From JAXGVG01 sp040773965 (GTDB taxonomy: Bacteria > Pseudomonadota > Alphaproteobacteria > UBA9219), in contig JAXGVG010000017.1 of NCBI GenBank assembly GCA_040773965.1, forward strand, positions 1-20,540: a DNA stretch of 20,540 nucleotides, given 5' to 3'. The position numbers were made by a program, and so were the translations under genes. A model generated the notes under the pieces. That model made no database searches. It was not told the DNA's origin and saw nothing but the letters and a program-made list of their open reading frames with translations. Shown here in pieces: positions 1-6,805 of this stretch. Position 1 is the first letter of the stretch, and the number at the start of each line of letters is the position of its first letter.

Positions 1-1067
1 AGCAGGGTGCCGATGTCGTGCGGGTGCGCGCGCTCCATAACGAAAGACATAATACTTGCCTTGTTCGGCGCGGTGCCGACGATGCGCAAGTCATTGAAGG
101 CGCATAGTCTTTCGGTGGCATAGGCCAGCAAAGACGCTTCATGCTGCGCAATAACATCCATGCCGATGGCTCTGACATACGCGATGGCCGCGCCAAGGCC
201 GATTACTTCCGCAATCGGCGGAGTCCCGGCTTCAAAGCGATACGGGGGCGGCTTATAAATCGTTTCCTTGAAACTTACCGAGTCGATCATGTCGCCGCCG
301 CCTTGATATGGAGGCATGGTTTTCAGGATTTCTTGCTTGCCGTAGAGAACGCCGATGCCGGTGGGGCCGTAAAGTTTGTGGGCGGAGAAAGCGTAGAAAT
401 CGGCGTCCAATGACTGCACATCGACGGGCATATGGCTAACTGCCTGGCAGCCGTCGATCAGAACGGGAACGTTTTGCGCGTGGGCAAGCTGCGCGATTTC
501 CCGAACCGGCAAAACCGTGCCCAGCGCGTTCGACACATGCGCGACCGACACCAGTTTTGTGCGCGGCGACAACGCGGCGCGCACGGATTCCAGCGGCACA
601 TCGCCTTCGGGCGTGATCGGCGCAACGCGCAGCACGAGCCCGATTTGCTCCTGCAACAACTGCCACGGCACGATGTTCGAATGATGTTCAATTTCCGTAA
701 TAAGGACTTCATCGCCCGGCTTAAGAAATTTTCGTCCCCACGTCGCGGCGACAAGATTGATGGCTTCCGTCGCGCCTTTCGTGAAAACAATTTCATCCGC
801 ATGCCTGGCGTTGATGAACTGGCGCACAGTTTCCCGGACAGCTTCATACTGATCGGTCGCCCGCATGCTCAGTTCATGAACGCCGCGGTGAATGTTGGCA
901 TAGTCGCTCTCGTAAAACCGTTGCATGGCATCCAATACAACGCGCGGTTTCTGGGCACTCGCGCCATTGTCGAAATAAACGAGCGGATAACCGTGAATTT
1001 GTTGATTGAGAGCGGGAAAGTCGGCGGCGGCAAGCTTGCCGACATGGGGGGATTCATTCTTTTTCAT
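1..1067 (-). CDS. sufS: Cysteine desulfurase SufS (3' end outside window)
   Basis: PLP-dependent cysteine desulfurase that supplies sulfur to the SufBCD scaffold in the cytosol. Translating the minus strand from the ATG at 1067 gives 355 residues before the window edge. Class V aminotransferase signatures are clear: EIEHHSN (about 125-131, PLP-stacking His), DGCQAV (206-211, Asp and Gln that contact PLP) and FSAHKLYGPTG (227-237) with the Schiff-base Lys231. E. coli SufS has Lys226 and the active Cys364, so the catalytic cysteine here should lie just beyond base 1 and cannot be checked. The start overlaps the sufD stop (ATGA), implying coupled translation. The frame is open through to base 1. 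The family is certain; SufS rather than IscS follows from the operon and motif spacing. Confidence 0.96.
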   Translation of the reverse strand, partial: MKKNESPHVGKLAAADFPALNQQIHGYPLVYFDNGASAQKPRVVLDAMQRFYESDYANIHRGVHELSMRATDQYEAVRETVRQFINARHADEIVFTKGATEAINLVAATWGRKFLKPGDEVLITEIEHHSNIVPWQLLQEQIGLVLRVAPITPEGDVPLESVRAALSPRTKLVSVAHVSNALGTVLPVREIAQLAHAQNVPVLIDGCQAVSHMPVDVQSLDADFYAFSAHKLYGPTGIGVLYGKQEILKTMPPYQGGGDMIDSVSFKETIYKPPPYRFEAGTPPIAEVIGLGAAIAYVRAIGMDVIAQHEASLLAYATERLCAFNDLRIVGTAPNKASIMSFVMERAHPHDIGTL

Positions 1068-2152
1068 TGTAACCAATCCTCAACGGCAATACGCGCGGCT
1101 TCGCGCAATTCAGGCGATTGAATGTCGTCCGTCAATTCGTTCACAAAAGCTTTGATGAGAAGCGCGCGGGCGGCTTTTTCGCCGATGCCCCGCGAGCGAA
1201 GGTAAAACAGGGATGGCTCGTCCAGATCGCCCACGGTATTGCCGTGGGTGCATTTTACATCGTCGGCATAGATTTCTAGCTCCGGTTTGGCGTCCATCGC
1301 GGCCTTGTCCGAAAGGAGAAGGGCGCGGTGGAGTTGGTAAGCGTCCGTTTTTTGCGCGTCCTTGTTCACGACGATCTTCCCCTGAAACACGCCACGTGCG
1401 TCGTCATCAATGACAGATCTGAATATTTGGCGGCTAGAACAATGTGGCGAGAGGTGAGTTACGCTCGTCGTTGTATCGGCATGTTCGCCGTTCCGCAAAA
1501 GCATCGCGCCCCGCAGGGAACATTGAGCTAGTTTGCCCCCTAAGGTTACATCAAGCTCGTTGCGGGTTATTTTTCCGCCGCGAAGCAATGCAAAATTGTC
1601 ATAAAAGGCGCCTCTGCCAATTTTCGCGTTCGTTTGCGCAAGATGAACCGTCCCTGCGTTGCCTTCCAGAATTTTACCGTGCACCAGTTTCGCCTGGGGG
1701 GCCAGATCAATGACGCTTTCGACGATATGCGCCATGGGCGTTGAGCGCAAGTTATACGGTTGGTGCCTTTCGACGAGCGTAAGACGGCCGCTGGCGCCAA
1801 GCGATATATGGAGTTTTGTCCGGGTTTCCGTCGGTCCATCGCCTGGCTGGTTCAGAAACAGCATTTCGAGCGGCGCGGTCACAAGGCACATCTGTTCCGG
1901 CAAGGTCAGTTTGTATCCTTCGTCCGGCGAGCCTTGCATGAAATCGGCCGGAAGCCCGCTTAAGTGCGACTGCGTCGGCTGCCAGACGCCATTCATAAAG
2001 ACAATCCTGTGCGGCGTGTCCGGTAAAGGTATCTTCTTTAGGGAAGACAAGGGAGATTCGGAGAAAGAAAGACCTGCCAGCGCTTCAAGGCTGGTGTATT
2101 TCCACGCTTCGCGCTCTTGGCGGCTACGTTCGATGACGGCGGCGAGGGACAT
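1064..2152 (-). CDS. sufD: Fe-S cluster assembly protein SufD
   Basis: Scaffold subunit of the SufBC2D complex, 362 residues. The N-terminal part (1-120) is divergent, as is usual. The SufBD beta-helix core occupies roughly 120-345. The conserved stretch DVKCTHGNTVG (298-308) carries Cys301 and His303, corresponding to the Cys358/His360 pair of E. coli SufD, and is followed by FYLRSRGI and a helical C-terminus. The ATG overlaps the stop of the upstream HAD gene (TAATG), with a GAGG about 7 nt upstream. The stop overlaps sufS (ATGA). It is shorter than E. coli SufD (423 aa), as alphaproteobacterial forms often are. Slow-evolving SufB-like residues are absent, so SufD is preferred over a second SufB. 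Confidence 0.95.
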   Translation of the reverse strand: MSLAAVIERSRQEREAWKYTSLEALAGLSFSESPLSSLKKIPLPDTPHRIVFMNGVWQPTQSHLSGLPADFMQGSPDEGYKLTLPEQMCLVTAPLEMLFLNQPGDGPTETRTKLHISLGASGRLTLVERHQPYNLRSTPMAHIVESVIDLAPQAKLVHGKILEGNAGTVHLAQTNAKIGRGAFYDNFALLRGGKITRNELDVTLGGKLAQCSLRGAMLLRNGEHADTTTSVTHLSPHCSSRQIFRSVIDDDARGVFQGKIVVNKDAQKTDAYQLHRALLLSDKAAMDAKPELEIYADDVKCTHGNTVGDLDEPSLFYLRSRGIGEKAARALLIKAFVNELTDDIQSPELREAARIAVEDWLQ

Positions 2153-2841
2153 TACGCTGCCTCTTTTTGCAGGCCGAAAACGCGGTCCGCAATAGCCGGA
2201 ATTTCGGTCAGGCTGTCGATGAGAAAATCGGGTTTGGCGGCTTTAAGCCGCCTGGTCGAGCAGACGCCGTCCGTAATGGCGATGGATACAAGCCCATGTT
2301 CTTTAGCTATATCGATTTCTTCTTCGGTATCGCCGACGATGATGGCGCGGGAAATTCGGCGCTCGTTCAGGTAACGATTAAGCCTCTCTCCCTTGTTCCG
2401 TTTGACAAAAGCAGGACCCGGCGCGTCGTTGGCAAGAAGCGCCGTAAAACAGTCATGGACATCGAGCCTTTGAATATGGCTCGCAATGTTCGCAATCGTC
2501 TGGTTGCTGAGTATGACGCTGTGTTCGGGCTTTTTGTTCAGGGCATGCAACAACGCCCGCGCGCCGCGCCGCAAACGCGCCTTTTTGACTTGATTGTCAT
2601 AAGCACTGTTCCAAACGTCATGGATGACGTCGAAGCGGTCGATAAGTTCCTGTGCGCTGCAACCGAAAGCCCGGTACATTTGATCGAGAGGCACATTGAA
2701 ATGCGCGCGATATTTTTGCATCGAGACAGGCGCTTTGCCCAAATGTTCCAGCACTATATTGGAGGCGCGCCAGCAGCAAAGCGTGTCCGCAAGCAGCGTG
2801 CCATTCCAATCGAAGAATATGGCGTTAAGCCGCGCGGCCAT
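2152..2841 (-). CDS. HAD-superfamily hydrolase (phosphatase-like), inside suf operon
   Basis: A predicted 229-residue cytosolic HAD phosphohydrolase. Motif I is FDWNGTLL (10-17) with nucleophile Asp11; the usual second Asp is Asn13, a variant seen in other HAD proteins. Motif II is ILSNQT (Ser112), motif III is Lys147 or Lys150, and motif IV is VGDTEEEID (169-177). A helical cap fills about 18-90, as in phosphoglycolate-phosphatase-like members. An upstream in-frame extension to 3012 exists but would overlap most of the 3' end of sufC. ATG 2841 has a GGAG at 2849-2852 and begins exactly at the family N-terminus, so I chose it. It overlaps sufC by 17 bp and sufD by 1 bp, so it is co-translated with the operon. 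The substrate is unknown; a link to Fe-S assembly is only inferred from position. Confidence 0.88.
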   Translation of the reverse strand: MAARLNAIFFDWNGTLLADTLCCWRASNIVLEHLGKAPVSMQKYRAHFNVPLDQMYRAFGCSAQELIDRFDVIHDVWNSAYDNQVKKARLRRGARALLHALNKKPEHSVILSNQTIANIASHIQRLDVHDCFTALLANDAPGPAFVKRNKGERLNRYLNERRISRAIIVGDTEEEIDIAKEHGLVSIAITDGVCSTRRLKAAKPDFLIDSLTEIPAIADRVFGLQKEAA

Positions 2842-3607
2842 CGGCAAACTCCGCGTATCCTTTGGATTCGAGATTAAGCGCCAGCTCCGGCCCGCCCGAA
2901 GCCCGAATGCGTCCCCATGCCAGAACATGCACATGGTCCGGTTTGATGTAGTCGAGGAGGCGCTGATAGTGCGTGATGATGAGTGTGGCCCGGTCGGGGT
3001 TGCGCAAGGCATTAACGCTATCCGCCACTACCTTGAGCGCGTCAATGTCAAGACCGCTGTCGGTTTCGTCCAGTATGCATAGAGATGGCTCCAGCACCGC
3101 CATTTGAAGAATCTCATTGCGTTTCTTCTCGCCGCCCGAGAACCCGGCATTGACGGCGCGTTTAAGCATCGTGTCGCTTATGCCCAGGGCGCGTGCTTTT
3201 TCGCGCAGGATTTTCATGACCTGCATGGTATCTAACTCTTTCTCGCCGCGCGCCTTGCGAACGGCATTCAGCGCGGTCTTCAAAAAGTTCATGTTCGTAA
3301 CGCCCGGGATTTCCACGGGGTACTGAAAAGCCAAAAAGATGCCCGCGGCGGCGCGTTCCTCGGGCTTCATGGCCAGCAAATCCCTGTCTTTAAATGTGAC
3401 GGATCCTTCCGTAACGCTATAACCGGGGCGGCCTGCTAGCACATAGGCCAATGTGCTTTTACCCGAACCGTTCGGACCCATGATGGCATGGACTTCGCCC
3501 GCTTTCAGGGTCAAGTCGACGCCTTGCAGGATTTCGCGTTCGCTGGAATCTGCTCCGGCTTTTCGTGAGGGAGCGGCATGGAGATTGTGAATGTCTAGCA
3601 ACGTCAT
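2825..3607 (-). CDS. sufC: Fe-S cluster assembly ATPase SufC
   Basis: ABC-type ATPase that drives conformational change of the SufB-SufD scaffold, 260 residues. It shows Walker A GPNGSGKST (44-52), a Q-loop region FLAFQYPVEIPGV (91-103), the ABC signature FSGGEKKRNE (156-165), Walker B LCILDETDSGLD (176-187) and the switch His213 in IITHYQRLL. The FQYPxEIPG and EKKRNEI strings are characteristic of SufC among ABC ATPases. There is no transmembrane segment. The start has AAAGG about 10 nt upstream, and only 12 nt separate it from the stop of the small hydrophobic ORF upstream. Residues 12-24 form a slightly longer N-terminal insert (SRKAGADSSE) than in E. coli. Confidence 0.98.
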   Translation of the reverse strand: MTLLDIHNLHAAPSRKAGADSSEREILQGVDLTLKAGEVHAIMGPNGSGKSTLAYVLAGRPGYSVTEGSVTFKDRDLLAMKPEERAAAGIFLAFQYPVEIPGVTNMNFLKTALNAVRKARGEKELDTMQVMKILREKARALGISDTMLKRAVNAGFSGGEKKRNEILQMAVLEPSLCILDETDSGLDIDALKVVADSVNALRNPDRATLIITHYQRLLDYIKPDHVHVLAWGRIRASGGPELALNLESKGYAEFADGRAA

Positions 3608-3619
3608 TTTGTTCTGCCT

Positions 3620-3763
3620 TTACAGAAAGGTTCGAAAAAATTGATAGATAATTATGGGAAAGAATAAGGCCAAAGCGCAGGCTCCCTCGCGCAAAAGCGG
3701 TCGTGAACCCTCGAGCTTTTTCCAGACAATCGAGGCGGGGATCAAACCCAAAAGAAAAAGCAT
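3620..3763 (-). CDS. Small hydrophobic ORF (47 aa) between sufB and sufC
   Basis: An ATG lies 1 nt after the sufB stop and opens a 47-codon frame ending in TAA 12 nt before sufC. The predicted peptide has a hydrophobic start (MLFLLGLIPASIVW), a charged middle (KKLEGSRPLLREG, about 15-27) and a hydrophobic C-terminal stretch (ACALALFFPIIIYQFF, about 28-43), which suggests a small helical-hairpin membrane protein. No strong Shine-Dalgarno precedes it, so translation would depend on coupling to sufB termination. I do not recognise a family. In favour of a real gene: the precise fit between the two neighbours and the membrane-like composition. Against: its short length and lack of a visible homologue. 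The stretch is more A/T-rich than its neighbours. Confidence 0.5.
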   Translation of the reverse strand: MLFLLGLIPASIVWKKLEGSRPLLREGACALALFFPIIIYQFFRTFL

Positions 3764-3764
3764 G

Positions 3765-5222
3765 CTAACCAACGCTGCCCTCCAGACTTATGCCCACCAG
3801 CTTTTGCGCCTCGACGGCGAATTCCATCGGTAGCTTCTGCAAAACGTCCTTGCAGAAGCCGTTGACGATAAGCGCCATGGCTTCTTCGCCGTTCAATCCC
3901 CGTTGTTGGCAGTAGAAAAGTTGATCTTCGCCGATCTTCGACGTCGTGGCTTCGTGTTCGGCGCGTGCGGACGAATTTCGCGATTCAATATAGGGCACCG
4001 TATGCGCGCCGCACTGATCGCCGATAAGCAGGCTGTCGCATTGCGTTTTGTTGCGCGCGCCTTCGGCGCCGGGAAGGATTTTGACCAGCCCGCGGTACGT
4101 GTTCTGGGCCTTGCCCGCGCTGATACCCTTGGAAACGATCGTCGAGCGCGTATTTTTGCCGATGTGAATCATTTTGGCGCCGGTATCGGCTTGTTGATGA
4201 TGGTTGGTAACGGCCACGGAATAAAATTCGCCCGTCGAGCCGTCGCCTTCCAGAACGCAGCTCGGGTATTTCCACGTAATGGCCGAGCCGGTTTCCACCT
4301 GCGTCCATGAAATACGGGCGTTGCGGCCTTTGCACAGGCCTCGCTTGGTCACGAAATTGTAAATGCCGCCTCTGCCGTTTTCATCGCCGGGATACCAGTT
4401 CTGGACAGTGGCGTATTTGATTTCGGCGTTGTCCAACGCGACAAGCTCCACAACGGCGGCATGCAACTGGTTTTCGTCGCGTTTTGGCGCGGTGCAGCCT
4501 TCAAGATAGCTGACGTGCGCGTCTTCATCGGCAATAATAAGCGTTCGCTCAAATTGTCCAGTATTGGCCGCGTTGATGCGGAAATAGGTGGAAAGCTCCA
4601 TAGGGCACTGGACGCCCTTCGGGATGTAGGCGAAAGAACCGTCCGCAAACACGGCCGCGTTCAGGGCCGCAAAAAAATTGTCCGTCGCGGGCACGACGGA
4701 TCCCAAATACTTTTTTACAAGCCCAGGGTGCTCATGCATCGCTTCCGTTAGCGAGCAAAAGATAATGCCATAGGATTCCAGGTTCTTTTTATACGTAGTG
4801 GCGACCGAAACGCTGTCGAACACCGCGTCAACCGCGACGCGCGGCGCGATGCCCTCCAGCATTTCCTGTTCTTTCAGCGGAATGCCGAGCTTTGCATAAG
4901 TTTTAAGAATCTCCGGATCGACTTCATCGAGGCTTTTCGGTCCGGCTTTCGCTTTCGGCGCGGCATAGTAATGGGCGTCCTGGTAATCGATGGGCGAGTG
5001 ACGAAGATGAGCCCACTCCGGCTCCTTCATCGTAAGCCAGTGCCGGAAAGCCTTCAATCGCCAGTCCAGAAGCCATGCCGGTTCGTTCTTTTTGGCGGCG
5101 ATAAAGCGGATCGTTTCTTCGTTCAGTCCCCTGGGCGACGTTTCGGATTCGACAGGCGTGACGAAGCCGTGCTTGTAGCGCGACCGGGCAAGCGACTCGA
5201 GCGTCTGGGCGGAAACGTTCAT
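3765..5222 (-). CDS. sufB: Fe-S cluster assembly scaffold SufB
   Basis: Core scaffold subunit on which the nascent cluster is built, 485 residues (E. coli 495). Conserved landmarks: YLEGCTAP (Cys243, equivalent to E. coli Cys254, the sulfur acceptor), TQCDSLLIGDQCGAHT (393-408, with Cys395 equivalent to Cys405) and EHEATTSKI (422-430, with Glu424 equivalent to Glu434). The ATG at 5222 has AGGG about 9 nt upstream and lies 4 nt after the regulator stop. An in-frame extension to 5309 would overlap the regulator and adds non-homologous sequence, so it was rejected. All residues needed for cluster assembly appear intact. Confidence 0.98.
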   Translation of the reverse strand: MNVSAQTLESLARSRYKHGFVTPVESETSPRGLNEETIRFIAAKKNEPAWLLDWRLKAFRHWLTMKEPEWAHLRHSPIDYQDAHYYAAPKAKAGPKSLDEVDPEILKTYAKLGIPLKEQEMLEGIAPRVAVDAVFDSVSVATTYKKNLESYGIIFCSLTEAMHEHPGLVKKYLGSVVPATDNFFAALNAAVFADGSFAYIPKGVQCPMELSTYFRINAANTGQFERTLIIADEDAHVSYLEGCTAPKRDENQLHAAVVELVALDNAEIKYATVQNWYPGDENGRGGIYNFVTKRGLCKGRNARISWTQVETGSAITWKYPSCVLEGDGSTGEFYSVAVTNHHQQADTGAKMIHIGKNTRSTIVSKGISAGKAQNTYRGLVKILPGAEGARNKTQCDSLLIGDQCGAHTVPYIESRNSSARAEHEATTSKIGEDQLFYCQQRGLNGEEAMALIVNGFCKDVLQKLPMEFAVEAQKLVGISLEGSVG

Positions 5223-5226
5223 GAGA

Positions 5227-5676
5227 TTATTTCCCTGCGATGGGCCGGGAAGCGAGCGGCCCCATGTCGAACGAAGCGGCGGCAAGATCGGACAAAAAAA
5301 CCGATTCAAGCGCCGTCCGCAAAGCCTTGTTCACCTTGTCCCAGCCGCCATGCATCGGGCAAAGCGATTGCACGGCGCAGGCGGGATGGTTCCGGCCGAC
5401 GCAGTCGGTAAGCGCGATCGGTCCGTCGACGATTTCGATAATCGTGGCAATGGAGATTTCATGCGGCGGCATGGCAAGGCTGTAGCCTCCGGCTGCGCCG
5501 CGTTGCGCCGTGACAACGCCGTTTTTGGAAAGAAGTTTCATGATTTTGGCGACGGTCGGCACAGGCAGCGTGGTGCACGTGGCGAGTTCCGAGGCGGCCC
5601 ACGATTTTTTATCTTCGCAAACCATCCGGGTTAGAAGGATGAAAGAGTAATCCGCCAGTTTGCTCATCCGGATCAT
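5227..5676 (-). CDS. Rrf2/IscR-family Fe-S-sensing transcriptional regulator of the suf operon
   Basis: A 149-residue winged-helix repressor. The Rrf2 N-terminus (MSKLADYSFILLTRM, 4-18) leads into a recognition helix around PVPTVAKIMKLLSKNGVV (39-55) and the wing QRGAAGGYSLA (58-68). Cys92, Cys100 and Cys106 plus His109 (CPMH) match the [2Fe-2S] ligand set of IscR (C92, C98, C104, H107), with two extra residues in the first gap. The protein can therefore be expected to sense cluster status and control the downstream suf genes. It is first in the operon, 4 nt from sufB, and a palindrome lies directly upstream. ATG 5676 is chosen; ATG 5667 (residue 4) is an alternative. SufR-type and IscR-type names cannot be separated here. 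Confidence 0.93.
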   Translation of the reverse strand: MIRMSKLADYSFILLTRMVCEDKKSWAASELATCTTLPVPTVAKIMKLLSKNGVVTAQRGAAGGYSLAMPPHEISIATIIEIVDGPIALTDCVGRNHPACAVQSLCPMHGGWDKVNKALRTALESVFLSDLAAASFDMGPLASRPIAGK

Positions 5677-5690
5677 GGTTTCGCGCGCCT

Positions 5691-5707
5691 TAAATAGTAT
5701 CTATTTA
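5691..5707. promoter_or_regulatory. Perfect palindrome, candidate operator of the suf regulator
   Basis: TAAATAGTATCTATTTA is a perfect inverted repeat: 7-bp arms (TAAATAG / CTATTTA) around a TAT spacer. It sits 15-31 bp upstream of the regulator ATG, within the stretch where transcription from the TTGACA element upstream would begin. The placement fits autorepression by the Rrf2 protein. Binding is inferred, not shown. Confidence 0.6.
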
Positions 5708-5714
5708 GTCCTCG

Positions 5715-5742
5715 TTCTTAGGCCTTGCGCCGGAATTGTCAA
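5715..5742 (-). promoter_or_regulatory. Putative suf operon promoter
   Basis: Read on the minus strand, TTGACA (5742-5737) is followed after 16 bp by TAAGAA (5720-5715), a good -35 with a weak -10. Initiation would fall near 5708, at the edge of the palindrome. The surrounding 113-bp gap (5677-5789) is the only space between the pilus cluster and the suf operon. A second weaker match, TTGAAG (5806-5801) then 17 bp then TTTAAT (5783-5778), overlaps the end of the upstream gene. No convincing terminator is seen in this gap, so read-through from the pilus genes is possible. Confidence 0.45.
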
Positions 5743-5789
5743 GAAGTTCGTTTGGGAACGGTATATAACCCAATATAATTAAAGGGAAA

Positions 5790-6218
5790 TCATGGTTTTC
5801 CTTCAACGATGAGGTCCCTAAGGACCTGATAGTTCTGATGGGGGCGCAACGTTATTTCCCGGGGGGCTTCGCCCGCAAAAGGGGTCACGGAAAGGCGAAC
5901 GCGGTCGGCCTCGACGTTCAGGATACGCACATAGGGATGTGAGGTTTTCGGCGTCCATCGCTCGCCCTGAAGCCAAACGGTCCATTGTCCGGGGCCGTAA
6001 TACAAGACGGCGCCGAGTTCGATGGTGTCGAAAGTCAACGCCGGAGGCTTAAGCGAAGCCCGTTGCACGGCGCGTTCAATCTTCTTCGCCTCCTTGCCGG
6101 TAAAGAAAACCGAAAGCGCTCGTAAGTCATCGTCGCCGGCGCGAGCCAGGGGAGTCAAACAACAAAGCATGATCCCAACAAGAAAGCCGAGGCGCAGAGA
6201 GAAATAAATCTTTTTCAT
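5790..6218 (-). CDS. Small exported protein, MshK/PilP/GspC-like
   Basis: 142 residues from the ATG at 6218, which overlaps the stop of the PilO-like gene (ATGA); a longer frame to 6254 was rejected for that reason. A signal peptide is evident (MKKIYFSLRLGF..., cleavage probably after ARA at 27). The mature part contains a stretch around 66-132 (IELGAVLYYGPGQWTVWLQG, then VRILNVEADRVRLSV, then EITLRPHQNY) with the layout of the GspC/PilP homology region: a first strand, a 'W-x-V-W-L-x-G' turn, then strands ending in a 'L-x-P' motif. Such proteins link the inner-membrane platform to the secretin in the periplasm. It is the last gene of the pilus cluster. The assignment rests on context and weak pattern similarity. 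Confidence 0.6.
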   Translation of the reverse strand: MKKIYFSLRLGFLVGIMLCCLTPLARAGDDDLRALSVFFTGKEAKKIERAVQRASLKPPALTFDTIELGAVLYYGPGQWTVWLQGERWTPKTSHPYVRILNVEADRVRLSVTPFAGEAPREITLRPHQNYQVLRDLIVEGKP

Positions 6219-6805
6219 GGGCTTTCCCTTTTGCGGCTTTCGTTGGCCAGCCATTCGAACGCAACCTCCATGCGCACGTTGGCGGCGGCAAGGGAATCTT
6301 TCGGAAGACGCTCGACAACGATGGAGTCCAAACGAAGCTTGCCCGGCAGCGCCTGCTGGAGGCGGTCGATAAATCCGTACACGTCGCCGTCCGCTGGCGC
6401 TTCGGCCTGCAGCGAAAGCTTGCTCTGAACAAGGCCTTCCGTTTCGCGATCCGGCCTTTTGTCCGTGTACGGCTGTTCCGGCGCAAGCGTGTAAGTGAAG
6501 TTGCTGAGCCGTGAGTCCGCCGCCAGCGGCTCCAGTTTCGCCGTGACCTGAAGGCGGCTGGCGGGAGCCAGATATTTTTCGACGTCGCCCGCGTTGATAT
6601 CCCGGCTCAAACGTTCGGCCAGCGCGGCGTCGTCGCGAAGCTGTTTCAGCTCTTGCTCAAGCTGCCGGTGCGCGGACGATAAATCGTTCTGTTCCTTTTC
6701 AATCGCTTCCCGCGAAAGGGTCATCAGCGGGTCGAGTCCGAGCAGAAGAAGCAAGACCGCGTACAACGCCAAAAACCATGCTTTATGAGGCCGCAGGTCT
6801 TTCAT
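6215..6805 (-). CDS. PilO/MshJ/GspM-like inner-membrane coiled-coil protein
   Basis: 196 residues. There is a short cytoplasmic N-terminus, one transmembrane helix (about 9-27, AWFLALYAVLLLLLGLD), a charged coiled coil (about 30-70, rich in E, Q, L and R), and a C-terminal alpha/beta domain (about 85-190) ending in a strand with VRMEVAFEWL. This is the architecture of PilO/GspM-type platform proteins, which pair with PilN/GspL in the periplasm. Both ends overlap neighbours by 4 bp (ATGA), indicating coupled translation with the MshI-like gene upstream and the exported protein downstream. Sequence identity to named families is low by eye, so the call is structural and contextual. Confidence 0.65.
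   Translation of the reverse strand: MKDLRPHKAWFLALYAVLLLLLGLDPLMTLSREAIEKEQNDLSSAHRQLEQELKQLRDDAALAERLSRDINAGDVEKYLAPASRLQVTAKLEPLAADSRLSNFTYTLAPEQPYTDKRPDRETEGLVQSKLSLQAEAPADGDVYGFIDRLQQALPGKLRLDSIVVERLPKDSLAAANVRMEVAFEWLANESRKRESP

Noticed and set aside
206..462. Cys in place of Ala in the SufS PLP motif (DGCQAV) as an active-site change
   Set aside because: The Asp and Gln ligands are kept and the position is known to tolerate small residues, so no functional change is implied. The codon for this Cys lies near 447-449.
432..1121. A 229-codon plus-strand open frame opposite sufS
   Set aside because: The minus strand encodes an unmistakable SufS with all PLP motifs; the plus frame is a shadow.
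5733..5810. Intrinsic terminator between the pilus cluster and the suf operon
   Set aside because: Small inverted repeats (GGAAA/TTTCC and GTTC/GAAC) are present, but stems are only 4-5 bp and no U-tract follows.
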